A stretch of DNA of 64,000 bases from assembly GCF_049800955.1 (NCBI RefSeq), contig NZ_JBNAGA010000001.1, positions 558,001 to 622,000 on the forward strand. The letters run 5' to 3'. Made by a program: the position numbers and the translations under genes. Origin of the DNA: JAKVBH01 sp049800955. Its GTDB lineage: Bacteria; Pseudomonadota; Alphaproteobacteria; Rhodobacterales; Rhodobacteraceae. A model generated the notes under the pieces. That model made no database searches and had not been told where the DNA came from. It saw only the letters and a list, made by a program, of their open reading frames with translations. Positions 37,190 to 48,274 of the stretch are shown here, piece by piece (position 1 is the first letter of the stretch; the number at the start of each line of letters is the position of its first letter).

Positions 37190-38875
37190 TCAGTCAGATG
37201 TGACGCGGCAAAAAGAGGTCCCGCCGCATCCGCCACGTGAGCCTTGCAGGCGACCGCCCGAATGCCGGTTGATCTTGACCTCTACAGGCTTGTCGGCGTC
37301 CGCTGCTGCCTTTTGCTGCTTTTTCAGATCCAGCGCGGCGCGGCGTTGCTCGCGTTGCTGTGTGCGCTCTTGCTCTCGCTCGGCCTTGCGTCGGTCGATC
37401 TCAATCTTGCGCGCAGCCTCTTTCTGCGCTTTGGCCGCGTTGCGCTGCGCTGGGAACTCCCACAGAAAGCGCGCCTTTTCGGCCAGATCGCCGCAAAACA
37501 TACCGCCTGCGCGAATTTGCAAACAGGCGCCGGGCGGCAAGCCGCGTTTGGCCTCCTCGACCCGGATCAGATAGGTTGGCGCACTTTCAGGCAGCGTGCC
37601 CACGGCATAGGCCGCAGCTTCCTCGGCGGCATTTGCTGTATTGCCATCCACCGCTATGTGCACGTCGTCCCAATCGAGCCCCTGTTCGAGGATCACCTGC
37701 GCAAAATAGAAACCGAAGGTCCGTTGGTTTTCCGCCGTGAGCGTCTTCGCGATCCTGCTGATTTCCTCGGGCGGCAAGACGGAATAATCCCCTTGGAGCT
37801 CACGATTGGGCAGGCCCATCGCGTTGAACTGGTCGGCGCTGATTTGTGAGAGCTGATCGGTCGCTCCGATCGCTTTGGACATGGCCCAGAACCGCTTGTT
37901 TGACTTCTTGCTTTGCTCTTCGGCGTTTTCCTGCACGACCTTGTCCAGACGTTTGCGTTCCGCCAACTCGGCTTCAAACGCCGCCTGCTCCTGCTCCGGG
38001 GTGAGCTCGGGCGCGTTGCTGCCGACATTCGGGAAAGGGCGTTTGAGCATGTTGTTGAGCGCGTCGTAATCGATGCCTTCTAGGAAGGCGGGCAACTCTT
38101 CATCGGCCATGAACCCCTTGACGTAAATCGTGGCGCTGCCCAGCCGCCCGGTCAGGATGACAGGCTCTGGGCCGTCCTCCGCGCGCTCGGTCCAGTGAAC
38201 CGTTCGTTGTTTGGTCCAGACGACGCCTTGAACAGCCGCATAAAACACCTGACTCTGGCCACGGCCTGTTGTGACCTGATCGATCAATCCGGCCTCCATC
38301 ACGCGCCCGCTGGCCTTTTGCCGATTGATTGCGGTCATTTGTACGAGTTTCTCGCCGCTCTCATACATCCATGTGGTGTTCTGCCGTATGCGCATCATGG
38401 CGCGATCCGTGGGCAGGCCCATCATGGCCTGACGCTCTTCCAGGATACCTGCGAAGCCAGGCAGGCGCTTTGTGTCGTCCATGTCAAACAGGCGGCGCGT
38501 CCAGCCCTCTGGAGCCTCCGGCAGTACGGATTTAATCTTACCTTTGAAGGTATAGCTCTCATAGGAGGGCTTGGCGCCGGTCCCATTTGGCGCGATGATG
38601 TCTTTGATCCCACCCGCCAAAAGCGCGACATCGCTCTCCACTTCGCCTTCGGGCGCTGAATACCCGCCGCGCTGCGCCGTGGGCGCCGTGCCGCCTATCA
38701 TGCCCCCGGTCAGTTTTTCCACGCGACCGCTAAGGTCGTCGCGGTAGGCGGTAAAGCTTGTGACGTCGGGGTTGGCCTTCGCCCGTTCGTAGAAATCAGC
38801 CGCCATCAAAACGGCGCCAAAGATCAAAAACACACCCAAGGTTGCGAGATATTTCACGGTACTGCCCCGCTTCAT
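37190..38875 (-). CDS. Large membrane-anchored protein of unknown function
   Basis: 561 residues from ATG 38875 behind AGGAAAG. One N-terminal hydrophobic segment (YLATLGVFLIFGAVLMAADF) acts as signal or anchor. Residues about 110-310 are beta-rich with a conserved-looking TTWMYESGEKLVQMTAINRQKASG block; about 320-350 and 490-540 are charged, lysine- and glutamate-rich coiled-coil-like helices (AQKEAARKIEIDRRKAEREQ). The tail HSGGRLQGSRGGCGGTSFC ends with two Cys. I do not recognise the family. It diverges from mreB. Confidence 0.75.
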   Translation of the reverse strand: MKRGSTVKYLATLGVFLIFGAVLMAADFYERAKANPDVTSFTAYRDDLSGRVEKLTGGMIGGTAPTAQRGGYSAPEGEVESDVALLAGGIKDIIAPNGTGAKPSYESYTFKGKIKSVLPEAPEGWTRRLFDMDDTKRLPGFAGILEERQAMMGLPTDRAMMRIRQNTTWMYESGEKLVQMTAINRQKASGRVMEAGLIDQVTTGRGQSQVFYAAVQGVVWTKQRTVHWTERAEDGPEPVILTGRLGSATIYVKGFMADEELPAFLEGIDYDALNNMLKRPFPNVGSNAPELTPEQEQAAFEAELAERKRLDKVVQENAEEQSKKSNKRFWAMSKAIGATDQLSQISADQFNAMGLPNRELQGDYSVLPPEEISRIAKTLTAENQRTFGFYFAQVILEQGLDWDDVHIAVDGNTANAAEEAAAYAVGTLPESAPTYLIRVEEAKRGLPPGACLQIRAGGMFCGDLAEKARFLWEFPAQRNAAKAQKEAARKIEIDRRKAEREQERTQQREQRRAALDLKKQQKAAADADKPVEVKINRHSGGRLQGSRGGCGGTSFCRVTSD

Positions 38876-39113
38876 TGAAAACTTTCCTGCCGCTACCAGC
38901 ATCGCGAGCAATCAGGCCGAAATGGGGCAGAGCTTCGGCGCTTTCGCGATTGATGGCGCAAACACCGCTCGGCGATTTCCCGCCCGCGACCAGTCGCCCC
39001 GGAAACGCGTGCCCCCTTTCACCCGGCCCAGCCTACCCGTATAAGGCGCCGTGGCGTCGACCGGGGGAGAATCGGCGCCGATAAAGCTATTGAGGTGCGG
39101 GGCTCCATTTTCG

Positions 39114-40160
39114 ATGTTTGGACTGGATAAACTTGCCGGGATGTTTTCGGCTGATATGGCGATTGACCTTGGGACAGCGAACACGCTGGTCTACGTCAAA
39201 GGCCGTGGCGTCATCCTGAGCGAGCCTTCTGTGGTGGCCTATCACGTCAAGGATGGCACAAAGAAAGTGCTGGCCGTGGGGGAAGACGCCAAGCTCATGC
39301 TGGGCCGCACGCCCGGCAGCATTGAGGCCATCCGGCCCATGCGCGAAGGTGTAATTGCCGACTTCGACACGGCCGAAGAGATGATCAAGCACTTCATCCG
39401 CAAGGTGCATCGCCGCTCCACCTTCTCCAAGCCCAAGGTCATCGTCTGCGTGCCCCATGGCGCCACACCGGTCGAAAAACGCGCGATCCGCCAGTCGGTC
39501 CTGAGCGCGGGCGCACGACGGGCAGGGCTCATTGCCGAGCCCATCGCAGCGGCGATTGGGGCGGGTATGCCGATCACCGATCCCACGGGCAACATGGTCG
39601 TCGATATCGGAGGGGGGACCACGGAAGTGGCGGTCCTGTCGCTCTCGGATATTGTCTATGCGCGCTCCGTCCGAGTCGGTGGCGACCGGATGGATGAGGC
39701 GATTGTCTCCTATCTGCGCCGCCAGCAGAACCTGCTTGTGGGCGAAAGCACCGCCGAGCGGATCAAGACCTCCATCGGGACGGCGCGCATGCCTGATGAC
39801 GGGCGCGGCACGTCCATGCAGATCCGCGGACGCGATCTCTTGAATGGCGTGCCCAAGGAAACCGAGATCACGCAGGCGCAGGTCGCCGAAGCGCTGGCCG
39901 AACCGGTGCAACAGATTTGCGAAGCCGTGATGACGGCGCTTGAGACAACGCCGCCGGATCTCGCTGCCGACATCGTTGACCGGGGCGTTATGCTCACAGG
40001 TGGCGGTGCGCTTCTAGGCGATCTTGATCTGGCACTGCGCGAGCAGACGGGCCTTGCTGTCTCTATCGCCGACGAGAGCCTCAACTGCGTGGCCCTCGGG
40101 ACAGGCAAGGCGCTGGAGTATGAAAAACAGCTCCAACACGCCATCGATTACGACAGCTAA
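39114..40160 (+). CDS. mreB: Rod-shape-determining protein, actin-like
   Basis: 348 residues from ATG 39114 (MFGLDKLAGMFSADMAIDLGTANTLVYVKGRGV). Actin-fold nucleotide motifs: DLGTANTLV (phosphate 1), GNMVVDIGGGTTEVAVLSL (phosphate 2) and MLTGGGALLGDLD (adenosine). MreB filaments guide cell-wall synthesis at the inner membrane. No mreC or mreD follows; the next gene is the convergent dacB. Confidence 0.96.
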   Translation: MFGLDKLAGMFSADMAIDLGTANTLVYVKGRGVILSEPSVVAYHVKDGTKKVLAVGEDAKLMLGRTPGSIEAIRPMREGVIADFDTAEEMIKHFIRKVHRRSTFSKPKVIVCVPHGATPVEKRAIRQSVLSAGARRAGLIAEPIAAAIGAGMPITDPTGNMVVDIGGGTTEVAVLSLSDIVYARSVRVGGDRMDEAIVSYLRRQQNLLVGESTAERIKTSIGTARMPDDGRGTSMQIRGRDLLNGVPKETEITQAQVAEALAEPVQQICEAVMTALETTPPDLAADIVDRGVMLTGGGALLGDLDLALREQTGLAVSIADESLNCVALGTGKALEYEKQLQHAIDYDS

Positions 40161-40196
40161 GCCGCGCGCAGCCTGTTATCGCAAACAGCTCAGACC

Positions 40197-41693
40197 TCAG
40201 CTGGCGCCGTAGACGCGGCCCCAGCGTTGCAGCAGCTTTTGTTGCAACCGCTTCGCCGCGCGATTGTAGCTCCGCGCGCCTTGGGGCCGTTCCCTCTGGG
40301 CGCGGGGGATTTCGGCGCGTCGTCGGGTGTCTGCGGCGAAGATTGCAAACGAGAGCTCCCGGCCATCGGCCGATGTGGCATAGCCGGCGAGCGAAGAGAC
40401 GAAATTGAGCGTGCCCGTTTTGGCATCCACCTTGACCGGTGAGCCTTTCAGCACGTTGCCTTTGGCATCGCGCATCGGGATATTCTTCATCAAGCTGCGC
40501 AAGGGGCCACTACCGCGCACAGCCGCCAGCGCGGCGGCCATGTCCGATGCGGTCACGCGGCTGGTGTCGCCCAGGCCAGAGTGATCGACGAATTTCGCGC
40601 CAGACCCCATCTTCAACCGGCTGCGCGCCCAGCGGGTCATCTCCTTGGCGGAGGCCGACAGCGGCTGGGGACGTCCCAAACGTTTGGCTGATGCCATGAG
40701 CCCCAGCAGTTCGGCGGTCAGGTTGGTTGAGAATTTCAGCATGTCCCGCGCAATGACATCCAGCGGCGCGCTATCGACCTGCGCGAGGGATTGCCCGGTG
40801 GGCAAGCTCTTGATCTCGACGGGGGCCTTGAGCACGATGCCCTGCGCGCGGGCAAATGTCTGAAACACCTCGCCCGCGTAAAGCGCAGGCTTGCGCACGG
40901 GCAGCCAACGCGCACCACCCTTGCCAAGAGCGCCTGATGCCACGGTCCAATTGTCGCGCCCGCCGCGGTCCTCATAGGTGTAGATCGGGGAGGAACGCTG
41001 AACGATCTGCATCCGCGCGATGGTCACATCCGGGCGATGGCTGGCCGACCGGGCGTCCATCGTCGTGCGCCATTTGCCTGAGGCCCGGCGCCATTCGAAA
41101 TGCACGCGGTTGAAATTCAGGTTCAAGCCGGACAGCGCAGGGTTGTAACCCACGTGATCGGGCTGGTTGGGGTCAATCTGTTTGGCAAAGGGAATTGCGC
41201 CGCCCCAGACCAGAAAGCGCCCGCGGACCTCCGTGATCCCGGCGGCTTTCAATCGACCGGCCAAGCGCGCCAGCGTATCGGTATCCAGTGTGGGATCGCC
41301 GCCGCCCGCAAGGATCAGATCACCCGCCACAATGCCGCCCGACACACCACCTGTCGCCAGAACACGCGTCGTGAAACGATGCCCTGCGCCAAGTGTTTCG
41401 AGAGCGTAAATCGCTGTGACGGCTTTGGTCACAGAGGCCGGAGGCAGCGAGGCGGCAGAGGCACGCTCTTCCAGAACCTTGCCGCTGCGCAGATCGATGA
41501 CGGCGAACCCAACGGTTCCCGAAAGCCCCGATGCGCGCACAAGTGCTTCTGATGCAGGCTCCACACGGCGCGCCGCATTGCCGACACGCGCGTTGGGGCG
41601 CAAGGACCGCTCCGGCGCACCGGCACAGGCGGATGTCGCCACAAAGGCTGCGGTTGAGGTGAGAAATAGGCGGCGTGAAATACGATTGGTCAT
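40197..41693 (-). CDS. dacB: D-alanyl-D-alanine carboxypeptidase/endopeptidase, PBP4 type
   Basis: 498 residues from ATG 41693. The leader has both an RR pair (SRRLFLTSTAAF) and a Cys in a lipobox-like TSAC, so Tat export, lipidation or both are possible. Penicillin-binding motifs: SVTK (SxxK) in ASLPPASVTKAVTAIYAL, STN (SxN) in LKFSTNLTAELLG, and KTG in VDAKTGTLNFVSSLAGYA, with the long insert between the first two motifs that marks class C PBP4. It trims or cuts peptidoglycan cross-links in the periplasm and neighbours mreB, another wall gene. Confidence 0.94.
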   Translation of the reverse strand: MTNRISRRLFLTSTAAFVATSACAGAPERSLRPNARVGNAARRVEPASEALVRASGLSGTVGFAVIDLRSGKVLEERASAASLPPASVTKAVTAIYALETLGAGHRFTTRVLATGGVSGGIVAGDLILAGGGDPTLDTDTLARLAGRLKAAGITEVRGRFLVWGGAIPFAKQIDPNQPDHVGYNPALSGLNLNFNRVHFEWRRASGKWRTTMDARSASHRPDVTIARMQIVQRSSPIYTYEDRGGRDNWTVASGALGKGGARWLPVRKPALYAGEVFQTFARAQGIVLKAPVEIKSLPTGQSLAQVDSAPLDVIARDMLKFSTNLTAELLGLMASAKRLGRPQPLSASAKEMTRWARSRLKMGSGAKFVDHSGLGDTSRVTASDMAAALAAVRGSGPLRSLMKNIPMRDAKGNVLKGSPVKVDAKTGTLNFVSSLAGYATSADGRELSFAIFAADTRRRAEIPRAQRERPQGARSYNRAAKRLQQKLLQRWGRVYGAS

Positions 41694-41779
41694 GGGGGAC
41701 ACTTTGCCGAAGCCCCGCGGAAGGGACAAGGCCGCATTGCCGCGTTTCCCCTCACAAGTGCGCGTGATAGAGCCGCCCC

Positions 41780-42634
41780 ATGTGGAAACCTGTCCTGATG
41801 ATGTTTGTGGCGATGTCGCTGATCCCGGCGGGGGATACGGCGGGCAAGCTGCTGATCACAACCCAAGGCACCTCGCCGCTTTTCGTGGCCTGGACACGTT
41901 TTTGGATCGGTGCACTGCTGGTTTTGCCCTTTGTGCCACGGGGCGGATTTGCCATTCTGACCGACTGGCGCGTGATCTTGCGCGCGTTGATGCTGACGGG
42001 CGGGATATGCTCAATCCTGACCGCTTTGCAAACAGCCCCTCTGGCAGATGTGTTTGCCGCGTTTTTCATTGGCCCGTCGGTGAGCTATTTGCTCGCCGTT
42101 GTGTTTCTGCGCGAACCGTTCTCGCTTGTCCGTGCGGGCCTTGTGGGGCTGGGGTTTTGCGGGATGCTGATTGTCGTCCAACCCGGCGGCGCGGGTGCGT
42201 CAGAAGGGCTGGGATGGGCTGTGCTGGCGGGATGTTTTTACGGCGCCTTCCTGACCGCATCGCGCTGGCTTTCCTCTCAGGCCCGCCCGCGCGCGCTTCT
42301 GTTTTCGCAGCTTTTTATCTCTGCAATTGTGACGACGCCGGCCGCGCTTTTCTTTTTGCCCGCCTTCAGCTGGCCGGTGGCCGGGCTGGCAAGCCTGTCT
42401 GCCATATTCTCGATGCTGGGCAATTTCATCTTGCTCTTTGCATACCGCATGGCGCCGGCCACCAGCCTCGCGCCGCTCATTTATTTTCAGTTGATTGCGG
42501 CAACAGGGCTGGGCTGGTTTGTCTTCGGGACACTTCCTGATCAGTGGACATGGATTGGGCTGGCGCTCATCCTGCTCTCGGGCGTGGCGTCCGCGCTACT
42601 TGCCCCACCGCCCGGCGGCGCGCAGCGCCGTTGA
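41780..42634 (+). CDS. EamA-family (DMT) transporter
   Basis: 284 residues with ten hydrophobic segments in two EamA repeats; the first ends FFIGPSVSYLLAVVFLREPFSLVRAGLVGLGFCGML and the second YFQLIAATGLGWFVFGTLPDQWTWIGLALIL, both with the ExxxxxR/Q-like end of the repeat. It would move a small metabolite across the inner membrane; the substrate cannot be told. Its 3' end overlaps the convergent nadD by 39 bp. Confidence 0.92.
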   Translation: MWKPVLMMFVAMSLIPAGDTAGKLLITTQGTSPLFVAWTRFWIGALLVLPFVPRGGFAILTDWRVILRALMLTGGICSILTALQTAPLADVFAAFFIGPSVSYLLAVVFLREPFSLVRAGLVGLGFCGMLIVVQPGGAGASEGLGWAVLAGCFYGAFLTASRWLSSQARPRALLFSQLFISAIVTTPAALFFLPAFSWPVAGLASLSAIFSMLGNFILLFAYRMAPATSLAPLIYFQLIAATGLGWFVFGTLPDQWTWIGLALILLSGVASALLAPPPGGAQRR

Positions 42635-43180
42635 GCTGTCCTCCCGCATGGGCACATTGATGAAACACCACCGCGGCGCAGGCCCAAGCGGCAGGGCGGA
42701 CGCTGCACGGCCTGGGATACGCGCATCGGAATAAACCTTGGCGGCCATCGATGTCCGCGCGGCAATCCTGTCTCCGGGCCGGGCCAAAACGCCAATGGGC
42801 ACATTCTCCATGATCCAGCGCCAATTATCCCACTTGTGAAACTGCGCGAGATTATCCGCGCCCATGAGCCAGACAAAGGGAGTTCCGGGGTTGCGCGATT
42901 TCAGCGCCTTGAGGGTTTCGGCCGTAAAGCGGGTGCCCAGCCGGGCTTCGATATCCGAAACCTCGACACGCGGGTGCTGCATGATCGACCGCGCCTGCGC
43001 CATGCGCGCGGGCAGGGGGGCAGGGCCATGGGCTTTGAGCGGATTTCCGGGGGAGACGAGCCACCAGACCCGATCCAGACCAAACCGTTTGAGCGCCTCA
43101 CGCGTAATATGCACATGCCCCTGATGGGCCGGATCGAAGGATCCACCCAAAAGCCCCGTAATAGGTTTTGATCTTCGCAT
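42596..43180 (-). CDS. nadD: Nicotinate-nucleotide adenylyltransferase
   Basis: 194 residues from ATG 43180. GLLGGSFDPAHQGHVHI contains the nucleotidyltransferase GxFDPxHxGH motif, FVWLMGADNLAQFHKW is the substrate loop, and DSSTALR near the end is the ISSTxIR counterpart. It makes deamido-NAD+ from nicotinate mononucleotide and ATP, the step before NadE. The usual rsfS/rlmH neighbours are not present. Confidence 0.95.
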   Translation of the reverse strand: MRRSKPITGLLGGSFDPAHQGHVHITREALKRFGLDRVWWLVSPGNPLKAHGPAPLPARMAQARSIMQHPRVEVSDIEARLGTRFTAETLKALKSRNPGTPFVWLMGADNLAQFHKWDNWRWIMENVPIGVLARPGDRIAARTSMAAKVYSDARIPGRAASALPLGPAPRWCFINVPMREDSSTALRAAGRWGK

Positions 43181-43440
43181 ATGTCTTGAGCTCGCGGCGC
43201 AGGGAAAGCGCGGCGACCATGATGCAAATTGCGGAGCAAGGAAAGGGCAATGCCGCGAACAATCTCGACGCGGAGGCAGGATCGTATTGTGGTGAGAAAC
43301 CACTTTTGCCACATTTTCTAAACCGTGCGGTATCATCGTAGTGAAATGGCGATTTTTAAACAAATTCGTTGCGCCATGCCTGCTTGGTACGACACCTGAT
43401 GGCGTGGGGGCGCGATTTAAAGGGATAAAGGGATTCTGGC

Positions 43441-44178
43441 ATGAACCTGAAAGCTTGCCTCGCCGCCACCTTCACTTTCCTGGCTGCATCGACATCGGCT
43501 CACGCAGCCAGCCTCACAATTATGAATGGCTCACATAACATTCTGACGTTCGAAGGCGGTATCGGCGCCTATGGACACACGACCAGTCTTTTGTCTGACA
43601 ACGCGGCGGGCTGGAGCACGGCAACGTCCGGGACTGATGTAATCATTACAGAAGAAAATGGCGTTGACGGCGCAAATACAGCTGCCGTGCAGTCCTTTCT
43701 CAACGCAGGGGGCCGCGTGATTGTTATGGGCGGCTATGGCACGAATGAGATCTCGTTTGTCAACGCAGTCCTTGGCACATCTTTGACATCCACGGGTGGA
43801 TCTGCCGGTCCGAACTACAATCAAACCGCAGCCGCAGTTGGAACAACATTTGCCGACGACCCCGCTGTGTTGAGAGGTCTGAACTCCTACCACGACGCCA
43901 CGGGCACGCTTGCCGCGAACTCGACCGTTTTCTATGAGGAAGCCAACGGAGACTATGCCGTGTTCCGCACAGCCTATGGCGCGGGTGATCTGTTCTACCT
44001 CGGCTATGATTACTGCTGTGGCGGCTCTGCTGCCGAGCGGACAGCCTGGATGGATGTGCTGGACAGCGCCATTCGGTATGACGGCACGATCACTGCTCCT
44101 GTGCCGCTTCCCGCAAGCCTGCCGCTTCTGCTCGCAGGTTTGGGCGGTGTCGCAGCCTTGCGTCGCCGTCGCGGCTAA
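43441..44178 (+). CDS. VPLPA-CTERM surface protein
   Basis: 245 residues. Signal peptide ending STSAHA, then a domain with alternating strand-helix character, GGRVIVMGGYGTNEISFVNAVLG and ARTAYGAGDLFYLGYDYCCGG-like segments that resemble a class I glutamine amidotransferase-like or flavodoxin-like fold, though no catalytic triad is clear. The end is VPLPASLPLLLAGLGGVAALRRRRG, a sorting signal. A vicinal Cys pair (YCC) is notable. A terminator follows. Confidence 0.86.
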   Translation: MNLKACLAATFTFLAASTSAHAASLTIMNGSHNILTFEGGIGAYGHTTSLLSDNAAGWSTATSGTDVIITEENGVDGANTAAVQSFLNAGGRVIVMGGYGTNEISFVNAVLGTSLTSTGGSAGPNYNQTAAAVGTTFADDPAVLRGLNSYHDATGTLAANSTVFYEEANGDYAVFRTAYGAGDLFYLGYDYCCGGSAAERTAWMDVLDSAIRYDGTITAPVPLPASLPLLLAGLGGVAALRRRRG

Positions 44179-44200
44179 GGGTTTCTACCTTCGCACTCTT

Positions 44201-44233
44201 GAACGGCAGCCTGCGCGGGCTGCCGTTTTTTGT
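44201..44233 (+). terminator. Rho-independent terminator
   Basis: AACGGCAGCC and GGGCTGCCGTT form a stem with a TGCGC loop followed by TTTTT. It ends the VPLPA gene at 43441-44178. Confidence 0.85.
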
Positions 44234-44292
44234 TGGGCAAAGACATGGTGCGGACTAGCTTTCGCACAGGCAGCACCAAGGAGGAGCCCCCC

Positions 44293-44535
44293 ATGTCCGA
44301 AGCCCCGATCATCGCCCAGAAAGCGCCGTATCCCGTTGATGTGGAAGAAGGCAAAAACTACTTCTGGTGCACCTGCGGGCGGTCTTCCAGCCAGCCGTTT
44401 TGCGATGGGTCGCACAAGGAAACCGGGCTCGCACCGATGAAGTACACCGCTGAAAAGACCGGCAAGGTGTTCTTTTGCGGCTGCAAGGCGACCGATAAAT
44501 CGCCACTCTGCGATGGGTCGCATTCTAAATTGTGA
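44293..44535 (+). CDS. Tandem CDGSH iron-sulfur domain protein
   Basis: 80 residues from ATG 44293 behind AAGGAGGAG. Two [2Fe-2S] motifs: CTCGRSSSQPFCDGSH and CGCKATDKSPLCDGSH, each with the three-Cys-one-His ligand set of the mitoNEET family. It is a small soluble redox or Fe-S transfer protein in the cytoplasm. No partner gene is visible. Confidence 0.95.
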   Translation: MSEAPIIAQKAPYPVDVEEGKNYFWCTCGRSSSQPFCDGSHKETGLAPMKYTAEKTGKVFFCGCKATDKSPLCDGSHSKL

Positions 44536-44649
44536 AGCCCTCTTTGAAAGCGGGTTTCTTTTCTCACTCTCATCTAGTTTGATTGCCGTTGCGTGTAGGT
44601 CAACATAGCCGCTCGCAGCGAGCAAATCCATGCGCAGCTTGATTGCATG

Positions 44650-44877
44650 CTAGATGTAGAGTTTTTTAAAGATCAGCAGCACTGTCGGACAAAAGAGGGT
44701 GAATATGAAACCCAGGCCGATCAAATCAAGGATCATGCGAGCATATGGCCAGTCCGTTGCCGCAATCGTTGAAACACCAAGGACGGTTATGAATAGACTA
44801 AAACGGAATGAAGCCGCAAAAGGTCTTGCGATTGCAAAATTTGCGGCATTCTCAATGAGCGCAGTATAGTACCACAT
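44650..44877 (-). CDS. Small membrane protein of unknown function
   Basis: 75 residues from ATG 44877 with two hydrophobic segments (FRFSLFITVLGVSTIAATDW and MILDLIGLGFIFTLFCPTVLLIF) and a lysine end. It is more AT-rich than its neighbours. I see no family; it may be a real small gene or a chance frame. The 276 bp between it and ettA hold no other feature that I can support. Confidence 0.45.
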   Translation of the reverse strand: MWYYTALIENAANFAIARPFAASFRFSLFITVLGVSTIAATDWPYARMILDLIGLGFIFTLFCPTVLLIFKKLYI

Positions 44878-45153
44878 TTTTGATCCTCGCGCACCGGCTT
44901 CGGGAAGTGGCAAACAGTGTTTTCGCTCCAATCCGTAGCCTGTCGCTTCGTTTTCTTCTAGCCACCCCAGGCAGATTTAGCGCAACACTGACCGGATGCG
45001 GACTTTGTAGCCCTCGAAAAGAAAGTGCTTGGATCCAAAACATCAAGCACCCAACGAAATGCGCGCAATCAACTCCGACAACCGTTCCATACCCAATTGC
45101 TCCTTCGCGCCTGCCAAGCTATCTCTGCCCCAAACCAAACACTCGAGGAAACC

Positions 45154-46809
<1,656 letters not shown>

Positions 46810-47035
46810 CCTCCGCGCGCACGGTAAATTTATACCTCACTGATTCTAAATGTTTAAAATCTCCCGCGCCGCGATGGCGCGGGGGTAAATGCGAATTTCT
46901 GCCCGATTGTTTCGACGGTTTCACCAATCAAACGATACGCTGCAACCGGGGCGTGCAATTTGCTGCGCAAACCTTGTTTTGAGATCAGAATACATGAAAC
47001 GATTTAGGCCACAAAAATTTGAGAGGGAAGACATC

Positions 47036-47677
47036 ATGAAAACCTTTGCAACTATCTCAGGCGCCCTTGGCTTGGCCCTTTTGTCCACAACAGCGCAGGC
47101 GGCTGCAATTTCAGGTATTGGCGGGACGGCCGGCGTACTTGGTGGATCAGTCACCACGATTGATTTTGAATCTGCCACCCTTGGCGATGCGCCGAGCTAT
47201 TCGGAAAGTGGCGTCACCTTTACGGGCGTCGGCGCGGATCTCACGATTGGCAACGCGTTTGCGGGCAGTTTCAACACGACGGGTCAATCCCTTGAAAACG
47301 GGTTTGATGAAGTCCCGGACGCCTTTGAGATTGCCTTCGGGACCTCGACTTCAGGGTTTGCCTTTACATGGGGCGCCAGCGACAACGATTGGCGCATGGA
47401 AGTGTTTGACAGCTCCAACAGCCTGATTGGTTCGCAAATCATGGGAGCGGTTTTCAGTTCCAACGATGGCAACTACTTCGGTTGGACCGGCACGGATATT
47501 TCCAGCGTCATACTCACTGATTTGAAGACCACCATCGCGTCCGGTGATTACGTCTTCATCGATGACTTCGTGTTTGGCGGAAGCGTGACAGCCCCTGTGC
47601 CTTTGCCCGCCGGCTTGCCGCTTCTGGCGCTTGGCCTTGCCGGGCTCGGTGTGTTGCGGGCGCGTAAATCCGCGTGA
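47036..47677 (+). CDS. VPLPA-CTERM surface protein
   Basis: 213 residues from ATG 47036 behind GAGAGGG. Signal peptide MKTFATISGALGLALLSTTAQAA, then VTTIDFESATLGDAPSYSESGVTFTG and a jelly-roll-like beta domain (FGTSTSGFAFTWGASDNDWRMEVFDSSNSLIG ... YFGWTGTDISSVILTDL) that resembles PEP-CTERM-associated carbohydrate-binding folds. It ends VPLPAGLPLLALGLAGLGVLRARKSA, the sorting signal. A terminator follows 20 bp later. Confidence 0.9.
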   Translation: MKTFATISGALGLALLSTTAQAAAISGIGGTAGVLGGSVTTIDFESATLGDAPSYSESGVTFTGVGADLTIGNAFAGSFNTTGQSLENGFDEVPDAFEIAFGTSTSGFAFTWGASDNDWRMEVFDSSNSLIGSQIMGAVFSSNDGNYFGWTGTDISSVILTDLKTTIASGDYVFIDDFVFGGSVTAPVPLPAGLPLLALGLAGLGVLRARKSA

Positions 47678-47694
47678 TCCTTTGCCCACGGACT

Positions 47695-47728
47695 AAAAAA
47701 ACGCCAGCGCTGGGGCGCTGGCGTTTTG
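47695..47728 (+). terminator. Rho-independent terminator
   Basis: ACGCCAGCG (47701-47709) and CGCTGGCGT (47716-47724) form a stem flanked by A and T runs. It ends the VPLPA gene. Confidence 0.85.
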
Positions 47729-47835
47729 CGTTCTAAAAAGGGTGCCAAACTAATCTCAGGGTCTCTGGTTTGTTTGTGACCGCCAATGTGTTGCGGCTGG
47801 CAAGGACAGGTGTAGCCCATGCCGCGCGCCGCTTA

Positions 47836-47851
47836 TGTGAACAGGTTCACA
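47836..47851. promoter_or_regulatory. Palindrome TGTGAAC-AG-GTTCACA
   Basis: A perfect 7-bp inverted repeat with a 2-bp centre, of the size of a LacI- or GntR-type operator. About 15 bp further TTAA-N7-GTAA begins an AT-rich, promoter-like stretch. No gene clearly starts downstream. Confidence 0.4.
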
Positions 47852-47940
47852 CAAGAATTAAGTTTTTGGTAAGAATCGTAAATTTTTCCCCTTGAAAGCG
47901 GTTTTGTCGGGAGCGGCAGCGGCCTGTTTCAAACACGAAG

Positions 47941-48077
47941 CCGCGCGCGCCGACCCGAGGGACGGCGCTGCACGGGATGTTCAAAGTGCTTTATCCCTGC
48001 CGTGTCTGAGCTGGATCCGATTGTCGTGCCCACGGCCGCCAAAGCGCCGCCCCGTGCGGTCGGGTCGGCGCGCGCGG
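47941..48077. other. Long hairpin-forming element in a 546-bp gene-free region
   Basis: CCGCGCGCGCCGACCC (47941-47956) is the exact reverse complement of GGGTCGGCGCGCGCGG (48062-48077), a 16-bp arm enclosing 105 bp with further complementary pieces (CACGGG/CCCGTG). A smaller AGACCC/GGGTCT stem follows at about 48127-48157. The region 47729-48274 has no convincing coding frame; this could be a structured RNA or a repeat element. Confidence 0.5.
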
Positions 48078-48274
48078 CGGGCTGACGCCCTTGTTCCGCG
48101 CGGTTCTTCTTGCACTCTTGCTGCTAGAGACCCGTTCCGGTCTTTGGGAAGTGGGTCTAACTAATGGCACGCCGTCATTGGTGCCGTCTCAGTTACTATT
48201 GTCCTGTGAATTTGGAATCAAAGGCTGCAATTCGTCCGAAATAATTGACCGGATCTACTCCAATCTAAACATGC

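Noticed and set aside
47892..48164. 90-codon plus-strand frame
   Set aside because: No Shine-Dalgarno and Arg/Pro/Ser-rich composition; it runs through the long inverted repeat.
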